IMG/VR virus record: IMGVR_UViG_3300033146_002575
Coordinates: 1-20,851 of that record
DNA from: a virus
Reading direction: 5' to 3' (one strand)
DNA length: 20,851 nucleotides
The notes under the pieces were generated by a model, which searched no databases, was not told the DNA's origin, and worked only from the letters and a program-made list of their open reading frames with translations. Positions 1 through 6,808 of the stretch are shown here, one piece after another (within the stretch, counting starts at the first letter, position 1; each line of letters begins with the position of its first letter). Both the position numbers and the translations under genes were made by a program.

Positions 1-633
1 GTTTCATATTTTTTAAAACGAAAGCATTATATATGTCATCTTATTGATATCGAAGGTCATACACCTGAACCAGGTAAAGATTTTAAATATAAAGGTTTAG
101 CTATTGTTAAAAGTACTTATCCGAAATTTGCAAAAGATATAATGCATGATGTTTTTGAAAATACTATTAAACATAATTGGGATGAAAGTACATGTTTATC
201 ATATCTGAATGACAAATATCAAGAGTTTAAAAAATTAGATATTATTGATATAGCAAAGTATCAAAATGTAAATACTGAAAGTGACAGTAGTGATTTTTTA
301 GTAACTAAAAAGGGAGATACAGCAGGTGCAAAAGGTGCACTGTATTACAACCAACTTATTAAGAAATTAAAACTCACACATAAATATGATTTAATAACTA
401 AACGTATGAAAGTTAGAATGGTTGATTTAAATTCTGCAAATGAGTTTGGGATTGCCAGTATATCATTTCCTGATGTATGGCCTAAAGAATTTGATAAGTA
501 TTTTACGGTTGATTACCGTAAACAGTTTGACACTATGGTTTTGAAACCTATAGATAATTTTATAATATGTAATAATTGGAGTCGGTGGAACCCCAATATG
601 GCAAATTATGCCGTTAATATAATGGAGTTATAA
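1..633 (+). CDS. 43: Family B DNA polymerase, C-terminal part (T4 gp43-like), cut by window start
   Basis: The reading frame is open from base 1, so the ATG at 142 is internal and only the last 210 residues are visible. They match the palm-end and thumb region of T4-type replicative polymerases. A 'KGLAIVKSTYPKFAKD' stretch corresponds to T4 'GLETQKSSTPKAVQ'. It is followed by 'AKGALYYNQLI' (T4 'RGILTYNRAI'), then 'NSANEFGIASISFPDVWP' (T4 'GNPFGDKCIAWPSG'), and finally 'FDTMVLKPIDNF' (T4 'LLEKTFIKPLEGF'). The polymerase and exonuclease active sites would lie upstream of the window. The neighbours (uvsX, helicase, SSB, clamp and primase) support replicative polymerase identity. The comparison was made from memory, not by alignment software. 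Confidence 0.88.
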   Translation, partial: VSYFLKRKHYICHLIDIEGHTPEPGKDFKYKGLAIVKSTYPKFAKDIMHDVFENTIKHNWDESTCLSYLNDKYQEFKKLDIIDIAKYQNVNTESDSSDFLVTKKGDTAGAKGALYYNQLIKKLKLTHKYDLITKRMKVRMVDLNSANEFGIASISFPDVWPKEFDKYFTVDYRKQFDTMVLKPIDNFIICNNWSRWNPNMANYAVNIMEL

Positions 634-652
634 TAATAAAATTAATTTACGT

Positions 653-662
653 AGTATATTAA
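653..662 (+). promoter_or_regulatory. AGTATATTAA motif, putative phage promoter element
   Basis: One of four exact copies of AGTATATTAA in the window (also 3490, 7667 and 8353), all just upstream of genes. This copy ends 32 nt before the ATG at 695, exactly the spacing seen before uvsX. The function (a -10-like box for an early or middle promoter) is inferred. Confidence 0.45.
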
Positions 663-666
663 GGTA

Positions 667-674
667 TATAAATA
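667..674 (+). promoter_or_regulatory. TATAAATA, T4-late-type promoter box
   Basis: Exact match to the T4 late promoter -10 element, 20 nt upstream of the ATG at 695. It lies a few bases after an AGTATATTAA motif, so this gene could have both kinds of promoter. In DNA this AT-rich the octamer also occurs by chance. Confidence 0.35.
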
Positions 675-694
675 AATAAAACAGGAGAAAAGAA

Positions 695-907
695 ATGGAA
701 ACGAAATTTAAGAAATTATCGGAATTAATTGAGACAGGTGAATCTCCAATAGACCTAAGTGTGATTTCCAATTATATGGGAATTAATTTGTGTAGCGTAG
801 ATTCACTTGAATGGACTAGACAAGATGATGGACAGCTGGTAGATTTAAAGATTAACTTTATTCCAGCAACAGAGGCAGAGACAAAAGCTCAAGGAGAAAA
901 CTGTTAA
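695..907 (+). CDS. Hypothetical protein, 70 aa
   Basis: Not recognised. The start is supported by a strong AGGAGA ribosome binding site about 6 nt upstream and by the two promoter-like motifs before it. The predicted protein is soluble and acidic to neutral, with no membrane segment. It has a helical N-terminal third ('FKKLSELIETGE') and a likely beta segment ('GQLVDLKINFIPA'). It is the first gene after the DNA polymerase and is separated from it by about 60 nt, so it probably heads a new transcript with the small genes that follow. Confidence 0.7.
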   Translation: METKFKKLSELIETGESPIDLSVISNYMGINLCSVDSLEWTRQDDGQLVDLKINFIPATEAETKAQGENC

Positions 908-944
908 AATGGAAACGATAAACTTAACATAAGAAGGAACTCCT

Positions 945-1069
945 ATGATACAATTATATTTTATGTATTGCCTGTATATGAAGTATTTTTACATCAAGGA
1001 GATTTCTACAAGAAAAAAGATGAGTATAAAGTTACAGATTTACTAGATGATAAGGAATGGGTAATGTAA
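945..1069 (+). pseudogene. Small gene broken by one-base frameshift, about 41 aa if restored
   Basis: An AAGGA ribosome binding site precedes the ATG at 945, but that frame stops at 1044-1046 after 33 poorly protein-like residues. From about 963 another frame reads smoothly to the stop at 1067-1069, including 'LPVYEVFLHQGDFYKKKDEY' and then 'KVTDLLDDKEWVM'. Adding one T to the T4 run at 959-962 would join the start to this frame and give a protein beginning 'MIQLYFYVLPVYEV'. An extra base right after the ATG would also work. No function is recognised. The break may be a sequencing error or real. Confidence 0.5.
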
Positions 1070-1082
1070 TCACAACATGGGT

Positions 1083-1136
1083 GTATAATTAGTAAAAATA
1101 TTTGATATATTAGGATATCACAAAAATCAATTATAC
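1083..1136. other. Nested inverted repeats in the gap before the zinc-finger gene
   Basis: In the 99-nt gap before 1169, GTATAATT (1083-1090) pairs with AATTATAC (1129-1136). Inside it TGATAT (1103-1108) pairs with ATATCA (1115-1120). No U tract follows. This could be an RNA structure or an operator, but in AT-rich DNA it could also be chance. Confidence 0.25.
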
Positions 1137-1168
1137 AATAGAATAAAATATTATAAAATAGGAACAAT

Positions 1169-1306
1169 ATGGTTGAGAAAAAACAAAAGAAACCCTCAAA
1201 GTTAGTTGATGCATGTGTTTGTAATATTTGCGGAAAACAGTTTACTTCTGTAAATTATTTATTAAAACATGCCTGTTACCCTGAAAATAAAAAGTATAAT
1301 AAATAG
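1169..1306 (+). CDS. Small C2HC zinc-finger-like protein, 45 aa
   Basis: A short gene with a GGAAC ribosome binding site. After a lysine-rich start ('MVEKKQKKPSK') come Cys18-x2-Cys21 and then a His-x-Cys pair at residues 34 and 36 ('CNICGKQFTSVNYLLKHAC'). This is the spacing of a C2H2-like finger with a final Cys. A basic tail ends the protein. Nucleic-acid binding or a protein contact is likely for such a fold, but the target is unknown. It is the first of three consecutive genes with paired Cys-x2-Cys motifs (1169, 1321 and 1601). Confidence 0.65.
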   Translation: MVEKKQKKPSKLVDACVCNICGKQFTSVNYLLKHACYPENKKYNK

Positions 1307-1320
1307 GTGATATTGATATT

Positions 1321-1575
1321 ATGACTAAAAAAGAACGAAAAGCTGAACGTGTAGCAATTATGGTTAAATATGAAATTGAAAAGCAAAAGAAAAAATTTCC
1401 TAATAAATGTTTTTGTGAAGATTATAAAAGATTAGAATCTGATCAATTTATAAGAAAAGAAACAATTGGAGGAGCTCATCCAATTTATTCTCCTGACCCT
1501 AGAGAAATAGATATAAGAAAATGTTCAAAGTGTGGAAAAGAATATGCGGATATGGTTATAGTTGCATATGCTTAA
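1321..1575 (+). CDS. Hypothetical zinc-binding-type protein, 84 aa
   Basis: Starts 14 nt after the previous gene with an AGGTGA ribosome binding site. The N-terminal 25 residues are a highly charged lysine/arginine/glutamate helix. The rest carries Cys-x-Cys near residue 31 ('KCFCEDYKRLES') and Cys-x2-Cys near residues 64-67 ('RKCSKCGKEYADMV'), a possible four-cysteine zinc site with a treble-clef-like second half. No enzyme motif is visible, and the family is not recognised. Confidence 0.7.
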   Translation: MTKKERKAERVAIMVKYEIEKQKKKFPNKCFCEDYKRLESDQFIRKETIGGAHPIYSPDPREIDIRKCSKCGKEYADMVIVAYA

Positions 1576-1600
1576 TAATTAACAGAAAATAGGAGACTAT

Positions 1601-1942
1601 ATGAATATGACACCAGAAGAAAGGTTTGCAATGCAGTTAGAACAACAGCGTTTAAAAAACCAAGATGCCGAAGCAAAGGCAATTAATGAAATGATAAGTA
1701 AAACAGTTGACGAAAGGTTTGATAAAGAATTTGTACAGTGTAGTCGATGTGGTTGTCAAAAACCTCATGATAATTTTCCCTTATGTGATAAATGTAATTT
1801 TAGTGTTGATAAACAAATAAGGAATGAAGATAAGGATTTTATTGAAGGTAAATTCTTTGCTGGTATGAATCAAGTAGAATGTGCAAATGAAGTGGATGAA
1901 TTTACTGACTTAATTACTAATATAGATAAGTTTATAAAATAA
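1601..1942 (+). CDS. Hypothetical protein with Cys4-type zinc ribbon, 113 aa
   Basis: A well-placed AGGAG precedes the ATG at 1601. The ATG two codons later is a possible alternative. Residues 1-45 are a charged helix rich in Glu and Gln. Residues 47-67 hold Cys-x2-Cys-x-Cys and, twelve residues on, Cys-x2-Cys ('CSRCGCQ' and 'CDKC'), consistent with a zinc ribbon. The C-terminal third is acidic. It lies 18 nt upstream of the nuclease gene and probably shares its transcript. No function is recognised; an adaptor or DNA-contact role is only a guess. Confidence 0.7.
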   Translation: MNMTPEERFAMQLEQQRLKNQDAEAKAINEMISKTVDERFDKEFVQCSRCGCQKPHDNFPLCDKCNFSVDKQIRNEDKDFIEGKFFAGMNQVECANEVDEFTDLITNIDKFIK

Positions 1943-1960
1943 TATTATATAAGGAAACAA

Positions 1961-2707
1961 ATGAGTATATTGTTAGCAACAAATCCTCAAGGGGTTGAAA
2001 TTAAATTTAATGAAAAACAACATAAATACTATACTACTAAAGTACAGGATTTTACGTCTGCAACTACATTAATTCATAAATATTTTAAACCGTTTGACAG
2101 AGATAATATCGCTCGAAGATATGCTACAAAACATGGACTAAATTTTTATGATGTTTTAAATAAATGGCAACATGAAGCAGATATTTCAATAGAACTTGGA
2201 AATATGGTTCATAAATTTTGTGAAGAAAAATTACTAAATTTAGATTATACAATTAAACCATATACTGATAAACATAAAAATGTACTAAGAGTGGCTGATA
2301 GGACAGTTGATTTTCTTTTAAATAACTTTGAATTTATAGAATCTGAGAAAATTATATTTTCTGAAGAATATAAAGTTGCTGGTACTATTGACTTATTAAT
2401 GAAACGAAATAATGTAATTTATATATTAGATTGGAAAACAAATAAGAAAATAGAAACTAAAAATATCTATCATAAATACGGTTTAGATTGTATAAGCCAT
2501 TTAGATGATAATAATTACACACATTATCAATTACAGTTAAACCTTTATAAATGGTTGTTACAAAAAGAAAATTATTATAATTGTGATATTAAATTAAAAC
2601 TTATACATATAACAGAAGACAATTGTAGATTTTATGATTGTCGTAACTTACAATCAGAAATTTCAGAAATTATGGAAATAAAAAAGCTCTCCGAAGAGAG
2701 CTTATAA
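1961..2707 (+). CDS. PD-(D/E)XK nuclease (RecB/Cas4-like phage exonuclease)
   Basis: This 248-residue protein carries the motif series of RecB-family PD-(D/E)XK nucleases. 'GNMVHKFCEE' at about 80-89 contains the conserved His. 'FSEEYKVAGTIDLLM' holds Glu135/136 and catalytic Asp144. 'ILDWKTNK' has Asp157 and Lys159, and 'HYQLQLNLYKWLL' (188-200) is the glutamine-tyrosine motif that follows in this superfamily. The N-terminus ('KFNEKQHKYYTT', then 'TSATTLIHKYF') is typical of phage exonucleases of this group. Mg2+-dependent DNA end processing in replication or recombination is the likely role. The last codons overlap a hairpin that terminates the opposite-strand genes. A start with GGAAAC upstream is adequate. 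Confidence 0.85.
   Translation: MSILLATNPQGVEIKFNEKQHKYYTTKVQDFTSATTLIHKYFKPFDRDNIARRYATKHGLNFYDVLNKWQHEADISIELGNMVHKFCEEKLLNLDYTIKPYTDKHKNVLRVADRTVDFLLNNFEFIESEKIIFSEEYKVAGTIDLLMKRNNVIYILDWKTNKKIETKNIYHKYGLDCISHLDDNNYTHYQLQLNLYKWLLQKENYYNCDIKLKLIHITEDNCRFYDCRNLQSEISEIMEIKKLSEESL
2680..2703 (-). terminator. Rho-independent terminator of the minus-strand pair, UUCG loop
   Basis: On the minus strand AAGCTCTC, loop TTCG, GAGAGCTT, then a T run: a perfect 8-bp stem with a stabilising UUCG tetraloop and a U tract. It lies about 25 nt after the stop of the 2729-3124 gene. It also lies inside the last codons of the + strand nuclease gene, so the same bases code for the nuclease tail. On the + strand no U tract follows. 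Confidence 0.85.
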
Positions 2708-2728
2708 TAACCTTGATGAATGCCAGGT

Positions 2729-3124
2729 TTATTTAATTTTAACACCATCTCTTTCTTTCTGTTCATGCCAATCTCCAACAGAAGTCAATAAAAATTTTCG
2801 TTCATCTACATCAAATAAAATTGTAGTAATATAAGTATCACCCATATTAACATATTCTGCTATGATATCTCGATAATACTTATTATTTTCTTCTTCACCT
2901 TTGATCACTTCTATTCCATAACCACCGATAAGTTTATCAATTTTTTCCATGTTAGTTGTTACTTTCTGTGGAGAACCAGGATATTCCATAAGTTTTAGAA
3001 GTTCCTTGGCTTGAGGTTCTTCAATCTCTTTTCCAAATGCTTTTAATAGCTCCTTAGTTGATGGTAATTTTTCTTCGTTTAATCTTTGTTTAAACCCTTC
3101 ATAAATTGTTTCAAATTTTGTCAT
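2729..3124 (-). CDS. Putative packaged (internal virion) protein with capsid-targeting-like leader, 131 aa
   Basis: Minus-strand gene with AGGAA upstream of its start. Residues 1-17 (MTKFETIYEGFKQRLNE) match the leader shared by four other genes here and end in L-N-E, the (L/I)-x-E form cut by T4-type prohead proteases. The mature part has a helical segment and then a conserved-looking beta-rich domain: 'IDKLIGGYGIEVIKGEE', then 'EYVNMGDTYITTILFD', then 'LLTSVGDWHEQ'. From memory, this C-terminal type recurs in phage hypothetical proteins. It has no known enzyme motif. It is transcribed with the 3133-3444 gene from a TATAAATA box. Packaging into the head is inferred from the leader only. Confidence 0.7.
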   Translation of the reverse strand: MTKFETIYEGFKQRLNEEKLPSTKELLKAFGKEIEEPQAKELLKLMEYPGSPQKVTTNMEKIDKLIGGYGIEVIKGEEENNKYYRDIIAEYVNMGDTYITTILFDVDERKFLLTSVGDWHEQKERDGVKIK

Positions 3125-3132
3125 AATATTTC

Positions 3133-3444
3133 CTATATTGTTGTTTGATTATTTTGAGATTGATTTTTAGAATCATTTGCTTTTTTCTTATTTAATCTAT
3201 CCACTTCTTGTGCAATCTTATCCTTTTTAGATTGTATATTATCCTTTTCTTTAGCAACTTTTATTTCATCATCAATAATTCTCGTTTTTTCTTGGCGAAT
3301 TTTGTTTTCTTCTGGGTATTTACTTGGATTATTTCTAATCGTGTCTTGAAGGTTTTTTTTCTGTAACAATAAAGATTTGATATCTTCACCATCTTCATTT
3401 AATCGTGACTTAATTGCTTCATATAATTTTTCAAATTTATTCAT
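3133..3444 (-). CDS. Coiled-coil protein with capsid-targeting-like leader, 103 aa
   Basis: First gene of the minus-strand pair, with an AAGGA ribosome binding site. The leader MNKFEKLYEAIKSRLNE ends in L-N-E, like its neighbour. The rest is nearly all charged helix with long Lys/Glu heptad-like stretches (residues about 20-95) and an Asn/Gln/Thr-rich tail, so an elongated coiled coil is expected. The only 8-nt gap to the next gene indicates co-transcription. If the leader is real, cleavage after residue 17 would leave an 86-residue helical head protein. No function is recognised; the alternative is a scaffold-like or DNA-binding accessory. Confidence 0.7.
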   Translation of the reverse strand: MNKFEKLYEAIKSRLNEDGEDIKSLLLQKKNLQDTIRNNPSKYPEENKIRQEKTRIIDDEIKVAKEKDNIQSKKDKIAQEVDRLNKKKANDSKNQSQNNQTTI

Positions 3445-3474
3445 ATTAATCCTTTTATTTGTTTCTATGTTTAT

Positions 3475-3482
3475 TATTTATA
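3475..3482 (-). promoter_or_regulatory. T4-late-type promoter box TATAAATA (minus strand)
   Basis: The + strand reads TATTTATA, so the minus strand carries TATAAATA, the T4 late consensus, 30 nt before the ATG of the 3133-3444 gene. It sits back to back with the AGTATATTAA motif that faces uvsX, forming a divergent control region of about 90 nt. Confidence 0.55.
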
Positions 3483-3489
3483 AAAAAAG

Positions 3490-3499
3490 AGTATATTAA
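3490..3499 (+). promoter_or_regulatory. AGTATATTAA motif upstream of uvsX
   Basis: Exact copy of the motif found at 653, 7667 and 8353. It ends 32 nt before the uvsX start, the same distance as at the 695 gene. A transcript from here would plausibly cover uvsX, the 37-residue ORF and the helicase. The promoter role is inferred from position and recurrence. Confidence 0.5.
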
Positions 3500-3531
3500 A
3501 GTAATAATTTAATATAATAAGGAGAAAATAA

Positions 3532-4704
3532 ATGGCAACATCTAATTTTTTAAAAAAAATTCGTAAAAAAACAGGCAGTACAAGTTTTAAAGATAGTAAA
3601 TATGCAGAACCGTCACATTATATTAATACAGGGGATTATGCATTAAATAGAATTATAAGTGGTGATGTACATAATGGAATACCTGCTGGAAGAGTTATTA
3701 TACTTGCAGGAGAGACTGGCACATTAAAAACAGTACAAGCAATCAAACTTGCAGTCAATGCATTAAATGAAAATAAATATGACGTTGTATTTTATTTTGA
3801 CAGTGAAGGTGGTGCACCTAGAGAAATGGTTATTAGTATGGGTGGTGATCCTGCAATGATAGAACATGTTATTGTTGATAGCGTAGAAGATGCCACAATT
3901 AAAATTTTAACAACTTACCAAGAAATTTTAAAAGAAAAAGAAACCAACCCTAAGTTTAAAGCATTATTGATTATGGATAGTATTGGTGCAACATTGACAG
4001 AGAAAATTAATCGTGATATTGAGAAAAATCAACTTAAATCCGATATGGGAAATGCTGCCAAGCTCATAGGTACAATGGTACGTGGTTGTACTATACCTGC
4101 ATTGAAAAGTGATTCTTCTATTATTTTCATTAATCATATTTATGAAGATCCTGCTGCAATGTATGAACGTAAAATTAAAAATCAAAGTGGTGGGTTACGT
4201 TTACAGTATATGTCTACTGTCACGATCCAATGTAATAAAAAATTAGAAAAACCAGAAGCTGTAAAAACTAAAATAAAAAAAATCGACGAGGGTGGTGAAA
4301 AAAAGATTACAAAAATTAAAAATAAAGAAGAAGCGTTTTATAGTGGTTCTGTAATGAAATTCTTTACTGTTAAAAATCGTTTATGTAGACAATTTATTGA
4401 AACAGAAGTTTATGTTGATTTTAAAAAAGGGTTCGGTGTAAAGAAATATATGGGATTAATTGATCCTGCAATAAAATATGGAATTATTACTAATGAAAAA
4501 CAAGGCTATTTACAGATTCCTAGTGTTAATGATAAATCATATCGACGTTCTCAACTTGAAGGTGGAACGAAAGCTGACGAAATATGGGCAAAGATTCTTG
4601 ATGAGTTCAATGAAAAATCAAAAGAAGATTTAAAATATAGTAGTATTCATGATAAAGATATTGAAGAAATTGAAAAAATAGTAGAGGATGTTAAAAATGC
4701 CTAA
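3532..4704 (+). CDS. uvsX: UvsX-like RecA-family recombinase
   Basis: A 390-residue recombinase that forms filaments on single-stranded DNA and drives strand exchange with ATP. In T4 this serves recombination-dependent replication. The Walker A loop at residues 60-67 reads GETGTLKT, with Leu where most P-loops have Gly. T4 UvsX has the same kind of change (GPSKSFKS). Walker B is 'ALLIMDS' (about 144-150). The following 'SDMGNAAKLIGTMVRGC', 'INHIYEDPAAMY' and 'NQSGGLRLQYMSTVTI' align with the T4 order 'SDMTRAKTMKSLFR', 'INHTYETQEMF' and 'GGGTGPMYSADTVFI'. The C-terminus is acidic and helical. AAGGAG precedes the start, and the next gene overlaps its stop by 8 nt. Confidence 0.92.
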   Translation: MATSNFLKKIRKKTGSTSFKDSKYAEPSHYINTGDYALNRIISGDVHNGIPAGRVIILAGETGTLKTVQAIKLAVNALNENKYDVVFYFDSEGGAPREMVISMGGDPAMIEHVIVDSVEDATIKILTTYQEILKEKETNPKFKALLIMDSIGATLTEKINRDIEKNQLKSDMGNAAKLIGTMVRGCTIPALKSDSSIIFINHIYEDPAAMYERKIKNQSGGLRLQYMSTVTIQCNKKLEKPEAVKTKIKKIDEGGEKKITKIKNKEEAFYSGSVMKFFTVKNRLCRQFIETEVYVDFKKGFGVKKYMGLIDPAIKYGIITNEKQGYLQIPSVNDKSYRRSQLEGGTKADEIWAKILDEFNEKSKEDLKYSSIHDKDIEEIEKIVEDVKNA

Positions 4705-4810
4705 TTTAGAAATAATAGCAAATGTAATAAACTATCATGGTACAAAAATATCAGAACTTCAAAAACAAATACGAATTCTTTCTGATAAAATTGAAAACGA
4801 GGAAGATTAA
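4697..4810 (+). CDS. Small coiled-coil ORF overlapping uvsX, 37 aa
   Basis: Begins inside the last codons of uvsX (8-nt overlap) and ends 3 nt before the helicase start, so it fills the junction exactly. The product is 'MPNLEIIANVINYHG' followed by a Lys/Glu/Gln amphipathic helix ('KISELQKQIRILSDKIENEE') with leucine/isoleucine spacing of a short coiled coil. No function is recognised. The tight translational coupling and the protein-like composition argue that it is real. Confidence 0.6.
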   Translation: MPNLEIIANVINYHGTKISELQKQIRILSDKIENEED

Positions 4811-4813
4811 TAT

Positions 4814-6187
4814 ATGGATGATATAAAATCACAAGAATTAATTAGTCTAAGTGATGAACAGATGGAACAAATAATTCTTAAAAAGTATTTTACTGATATT
4901 AATTATTTTACAATTATAAATGAGTTTTGTGAAAGTAGATTCTTTCAGAACATACATTCTAAGAAAATAGTTAATATATTAAAAAAATATTATCTAAAAT
5001 ATGAAAAGATGCCTACTGATAATATGTTGAAACTTATTTTTCAGAAGTATGAGAAAAAGGAAAGTGGTACTGGTCAGGCAATGAAACGAGAGTTTGATAC
5101 TGCTATTAATCTAAGTATTGAACAAGATGAAGATTTTGTTAAAGAAAACGTATTAAAATTTATTAAACATAAAAGTGCATATTTTTCTTTTATGGATCAT
5201 ATTGACGGTGTTACTATTAAAGGTGATGTTAGTGATTGTTTAAGTGATTTTCAAAAGATTTTGAGTATTGGTTTCAATGATGATCTAGGTTTTGATTATT
5301 TTAAAGAACATCATGTACATAGAGATAATATGGCTAATCCTGAATTTAAACTATCTACAGGTTATACTCAAATTGACAGAGTAACCTTTGGTGGTTTACC
5401 TAAACTAGGTAAATCTATGTTTGTAATTGCTGCACAACCAGGTTTAGGTAAATCGTTATTTATGAGTAATTTTGCAGTTAATTTTTTACAACAGGGATTA
5501 TTCCCTGTTATTATTACATTAGAAATGTCAGAAGAGATGTATGCAAATAGAGTGGATGCTCATATAAGTTCAATGAATATAAATGACTTAAGAAATAATC
5601 TTGATGGTTTAGGTGATAAAATTGAGGGATTTAGTCAATTAAATCCGAATGCAAAATTATTAATAAAAGAATTTCCACCAAATACAATTTCATGTGTACA
5701 TATTCAAAACTATTTAGACAAAATATCTACACTTGGAAGAAAACCTGATGTTATTTTTGTGGATTATATTAATTTATTAAAATCAAATAGTGGAAATAAT
5801 AATCAAGGTATGTACGAAAGAGTAGGTGATATATGTCGTGAATTACGTGCATTAAGTTATCGATACAGTTGTCCTTTAATTACTGCTACTCAATTGAATA
5901 GGTCAGGTGTTGATACTTCTGACGTATCAATGGATAAGATATCAGAATCGATGGGAACTTCTCAAACTTCGGATTTTGTTGGAGCATTGTGGCAACAAGA
6001 GGGTGATTTAGAGGCATGTCGAATAAATATGAAAGTATTAAAAAATAGATTGGGTGGATTAGTAGGTAAAAATATGCAATTTAATGTAAATTATAATACT
6101 TTAAGAATAACAGATATGGTGGATATTGAAGAAATTTCCAGTACATCTGCAACAGAGAGTCTAATGACTGATTTGGAGGATTTATAA
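4814..6187 (+). CDS. 41: Replicative DNA helicase, DnaB/T4 gp41 family
   Basis: A 457-residue protein, close to T4 gp41 (475). The N-terminal 150 residues are helical, as in the DnaB collar. The RecA-like motor follows. Walker A AQPGLGKS spans residues 207-214, 'ITLEMSEEMYANRVDA' (234-249) matches the DnaB H1a glutamate region, and Walker B 'VIFVDYINLL' covers about 313-322. 'LITATQLNRSG' with its Gln is the sensor motif, and 'KNRLGGLVG' is near the C-terminus. The last residues are acidic. It unwinds the lagging strand as a hexamer and would partner the gp61-like primase (13186) and probable gp59-like loader (7680). Its stop overlaps the next start as TAATG. Confidence 0.92.
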   Translation: MDDIKSQELISLSDEQMEQIILKKYFTDINYFTIINEFCESRFFQNIHSKKIVNILKKYYLKYEKMPTDNMLKLIFQKYEKKESGTGQAMKREFDTAINLSIEQDEDFVKENVLKFIKHKSAYFSFMDHIDGVTIKGDVSDCLSDFQKILSIGFNDDLGFDYFKEHHVHRDNMANPEFKLSTGYTQIDRVTFGGLPKLGKSMFVIAAQPGLGKSLFMSNFAVNFLQQGLFPVIITLEMSEEMYANRVDAHISSMNINDLRNNLDGLGDKIEGFSQLNPNAKLLIKEFPPNTISCVHIQNYLDKISTLGRKPDVIFVDYINLLKSNSGNNNQGMYERVGDICRELRALSYRYSCPLITATQLNRSGVDTSDVSMDKISESMGTSQTSDFVGALWQQEGDLEACRINMKVLKNRLGGLVGKNMQFNVNYNTLRITDMVDIEEISSTSATESLMTDLEDL

Positions 6188-6474
6188 TGTACGGATTTTT
6201 TAAAAGTGCTAGTGAAGATATAATGGATATGATCGATTGTGATGATTTAAATTTACAATTAAAAACAAAATTTGGAACAGAAGGGATAAAATTAGAAGTT
6301 AAATTAAAAAAAATTATTAAAGTTAAAGATAAATTTAAAATATTATCTGATGAGTTGTCGTTACCTGAAAAAGATTTACTTTATTTAATGGTTAAAACTT
6401 ACCCTAATATTTTTAACCATAGATTAATTAAATTTATTAGAAAAACTTATTTGTTTCCAGAGGAAGATGTATAA
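6187..6474 (+). CDS. Hypothetical protein, 95 aa, coupled to helicase
   Basis: Start and stop codons are shared with its neighbours through TAATG at both ends, so translation is probably coupled to the helicase before it and the gene after it. The protein is helical and lysine-rich in the middle ('KLEVKLKKIIKVKDKFK'), with a patterned C-terminal helix ('LYLMVKTYPNIFNHRLIKF'). No motif is recognised. Its place in the helicase operon suggests a role in DNA replication, but nothing in the sequence proves it. Confidence 0.75.
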   Translation: MYGFFKSASEDIMDMIDCDDLNLQLKTKFGTEGIKLEVKLKKIIKVKDKFKILSDELSLPEKDLLYLMVKTYPNIFNHRLIKFIRKTYLFPEEDV

Positions 6475-6773
6475 TGAAATATATAAATATAAAAGAATTT
6501 AGAGAAATGGGATATTTACAGGAAATTAATAGATTATTTTTACATCGTTTAGGGTTAGCGTTAGAAATTCAAATAGATGAAGAAGGTAATGAATGTTTAG
6601 GTGGTATTTGGGATTATCGTGAAGATGATGAAGGTATAATATATGATTTAAAAAATTCTTGTAATGATCGAAAGGATAGATTTAAAGAAAAATCTGAATT
6701 TATACGACAACAATTAGAAAAATATGATAAAGTACGTAAAAAGAATTTTGGATTTACAATAGAATGTATATAA
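6474..6773 (+). CDS. Conserved phage protein, 99 aa, paralogue of 12627-12941
   Basis: The N-terminal half is clearly homologous to the 12627 gene. Here it reads 'KEFREMGYLQEINRLFLHRL' and 'GLALEI', then 'GGIWDYREDDEGIIYD'. There it reads 'KEFVEGGYLQEVNRQFFHGL' and 'GLAMEV', then 'SGLWDFRQIKGGILF'. The C-terminal half is a charged helix (Arg/Lys/Glu). From memory, this 'GYLQE-NR-FFH-LGLA' type recurs in many phages with no known function. Translation is coupled to the 6187 gene by TAATG. A TATAAATA at 6482-6489 lies in its first codons and is probably fortuitous. Confidence 0.75.
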   Translation: MKYINIKEFREMGYLQEINRLFLHRLGLALEIQIDEEGNECLGGIWDYREDDEGIIYDLKNSCNDRKDRFKEKSEFIRQQLEKYDKVRKKNFGFTIECI

Positions 6774-6787
6774 ATATTTTATAAATA
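6769..6787 (+). promoter_or_regulatory. Two T4-late-type boxes (TATAAATA) in tandem
   Basis: TATAAATA occurs at 6769-6776 (overlapping the previous stop codon region) and again at 6780-6787. The second ends 21 nt before the ATG of the leader-bearing repeat protein at 6809. A late transcript starting here would begin the mRNA close to the AAGGA ribosome binding site. Confidence 0.5.
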
Positions 6788-6808
6788 TATATTAAAATAA
6801 GGAAAACT

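Noticed and set aside
198-260. Possible tRNA or structured RNA genes anywhere in the window
   Set aside because: Reading the gaps, I saw no cloverleaf-compatible sequence with a T-loop motif; the gaps are too short and AT-rich.
142-633. Separate 163-residue gene starting at ATG 142
   Set aside because: The same frame is open back to base 1 and the upstream residues continue the polymerase thumb pattern, so the ATG is internal.
909-932. Seven-codon ORF after the 695 gene
   Set aside because: Too short, with no ribosome binding site or context; likely chance.
3964-4185. Minus-strand ORF inside uvsX
   Set aside because: It lies wholly opposite a clear UvsX coding frame and has a low-complexity, non-protein-like translation.
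5490-5509. 8-bp hairpin AACAGGGA/TCCCTGTT inside the helicase gene
   Set aside because: No U tract and located in a conserved coding region; best explained as chance.
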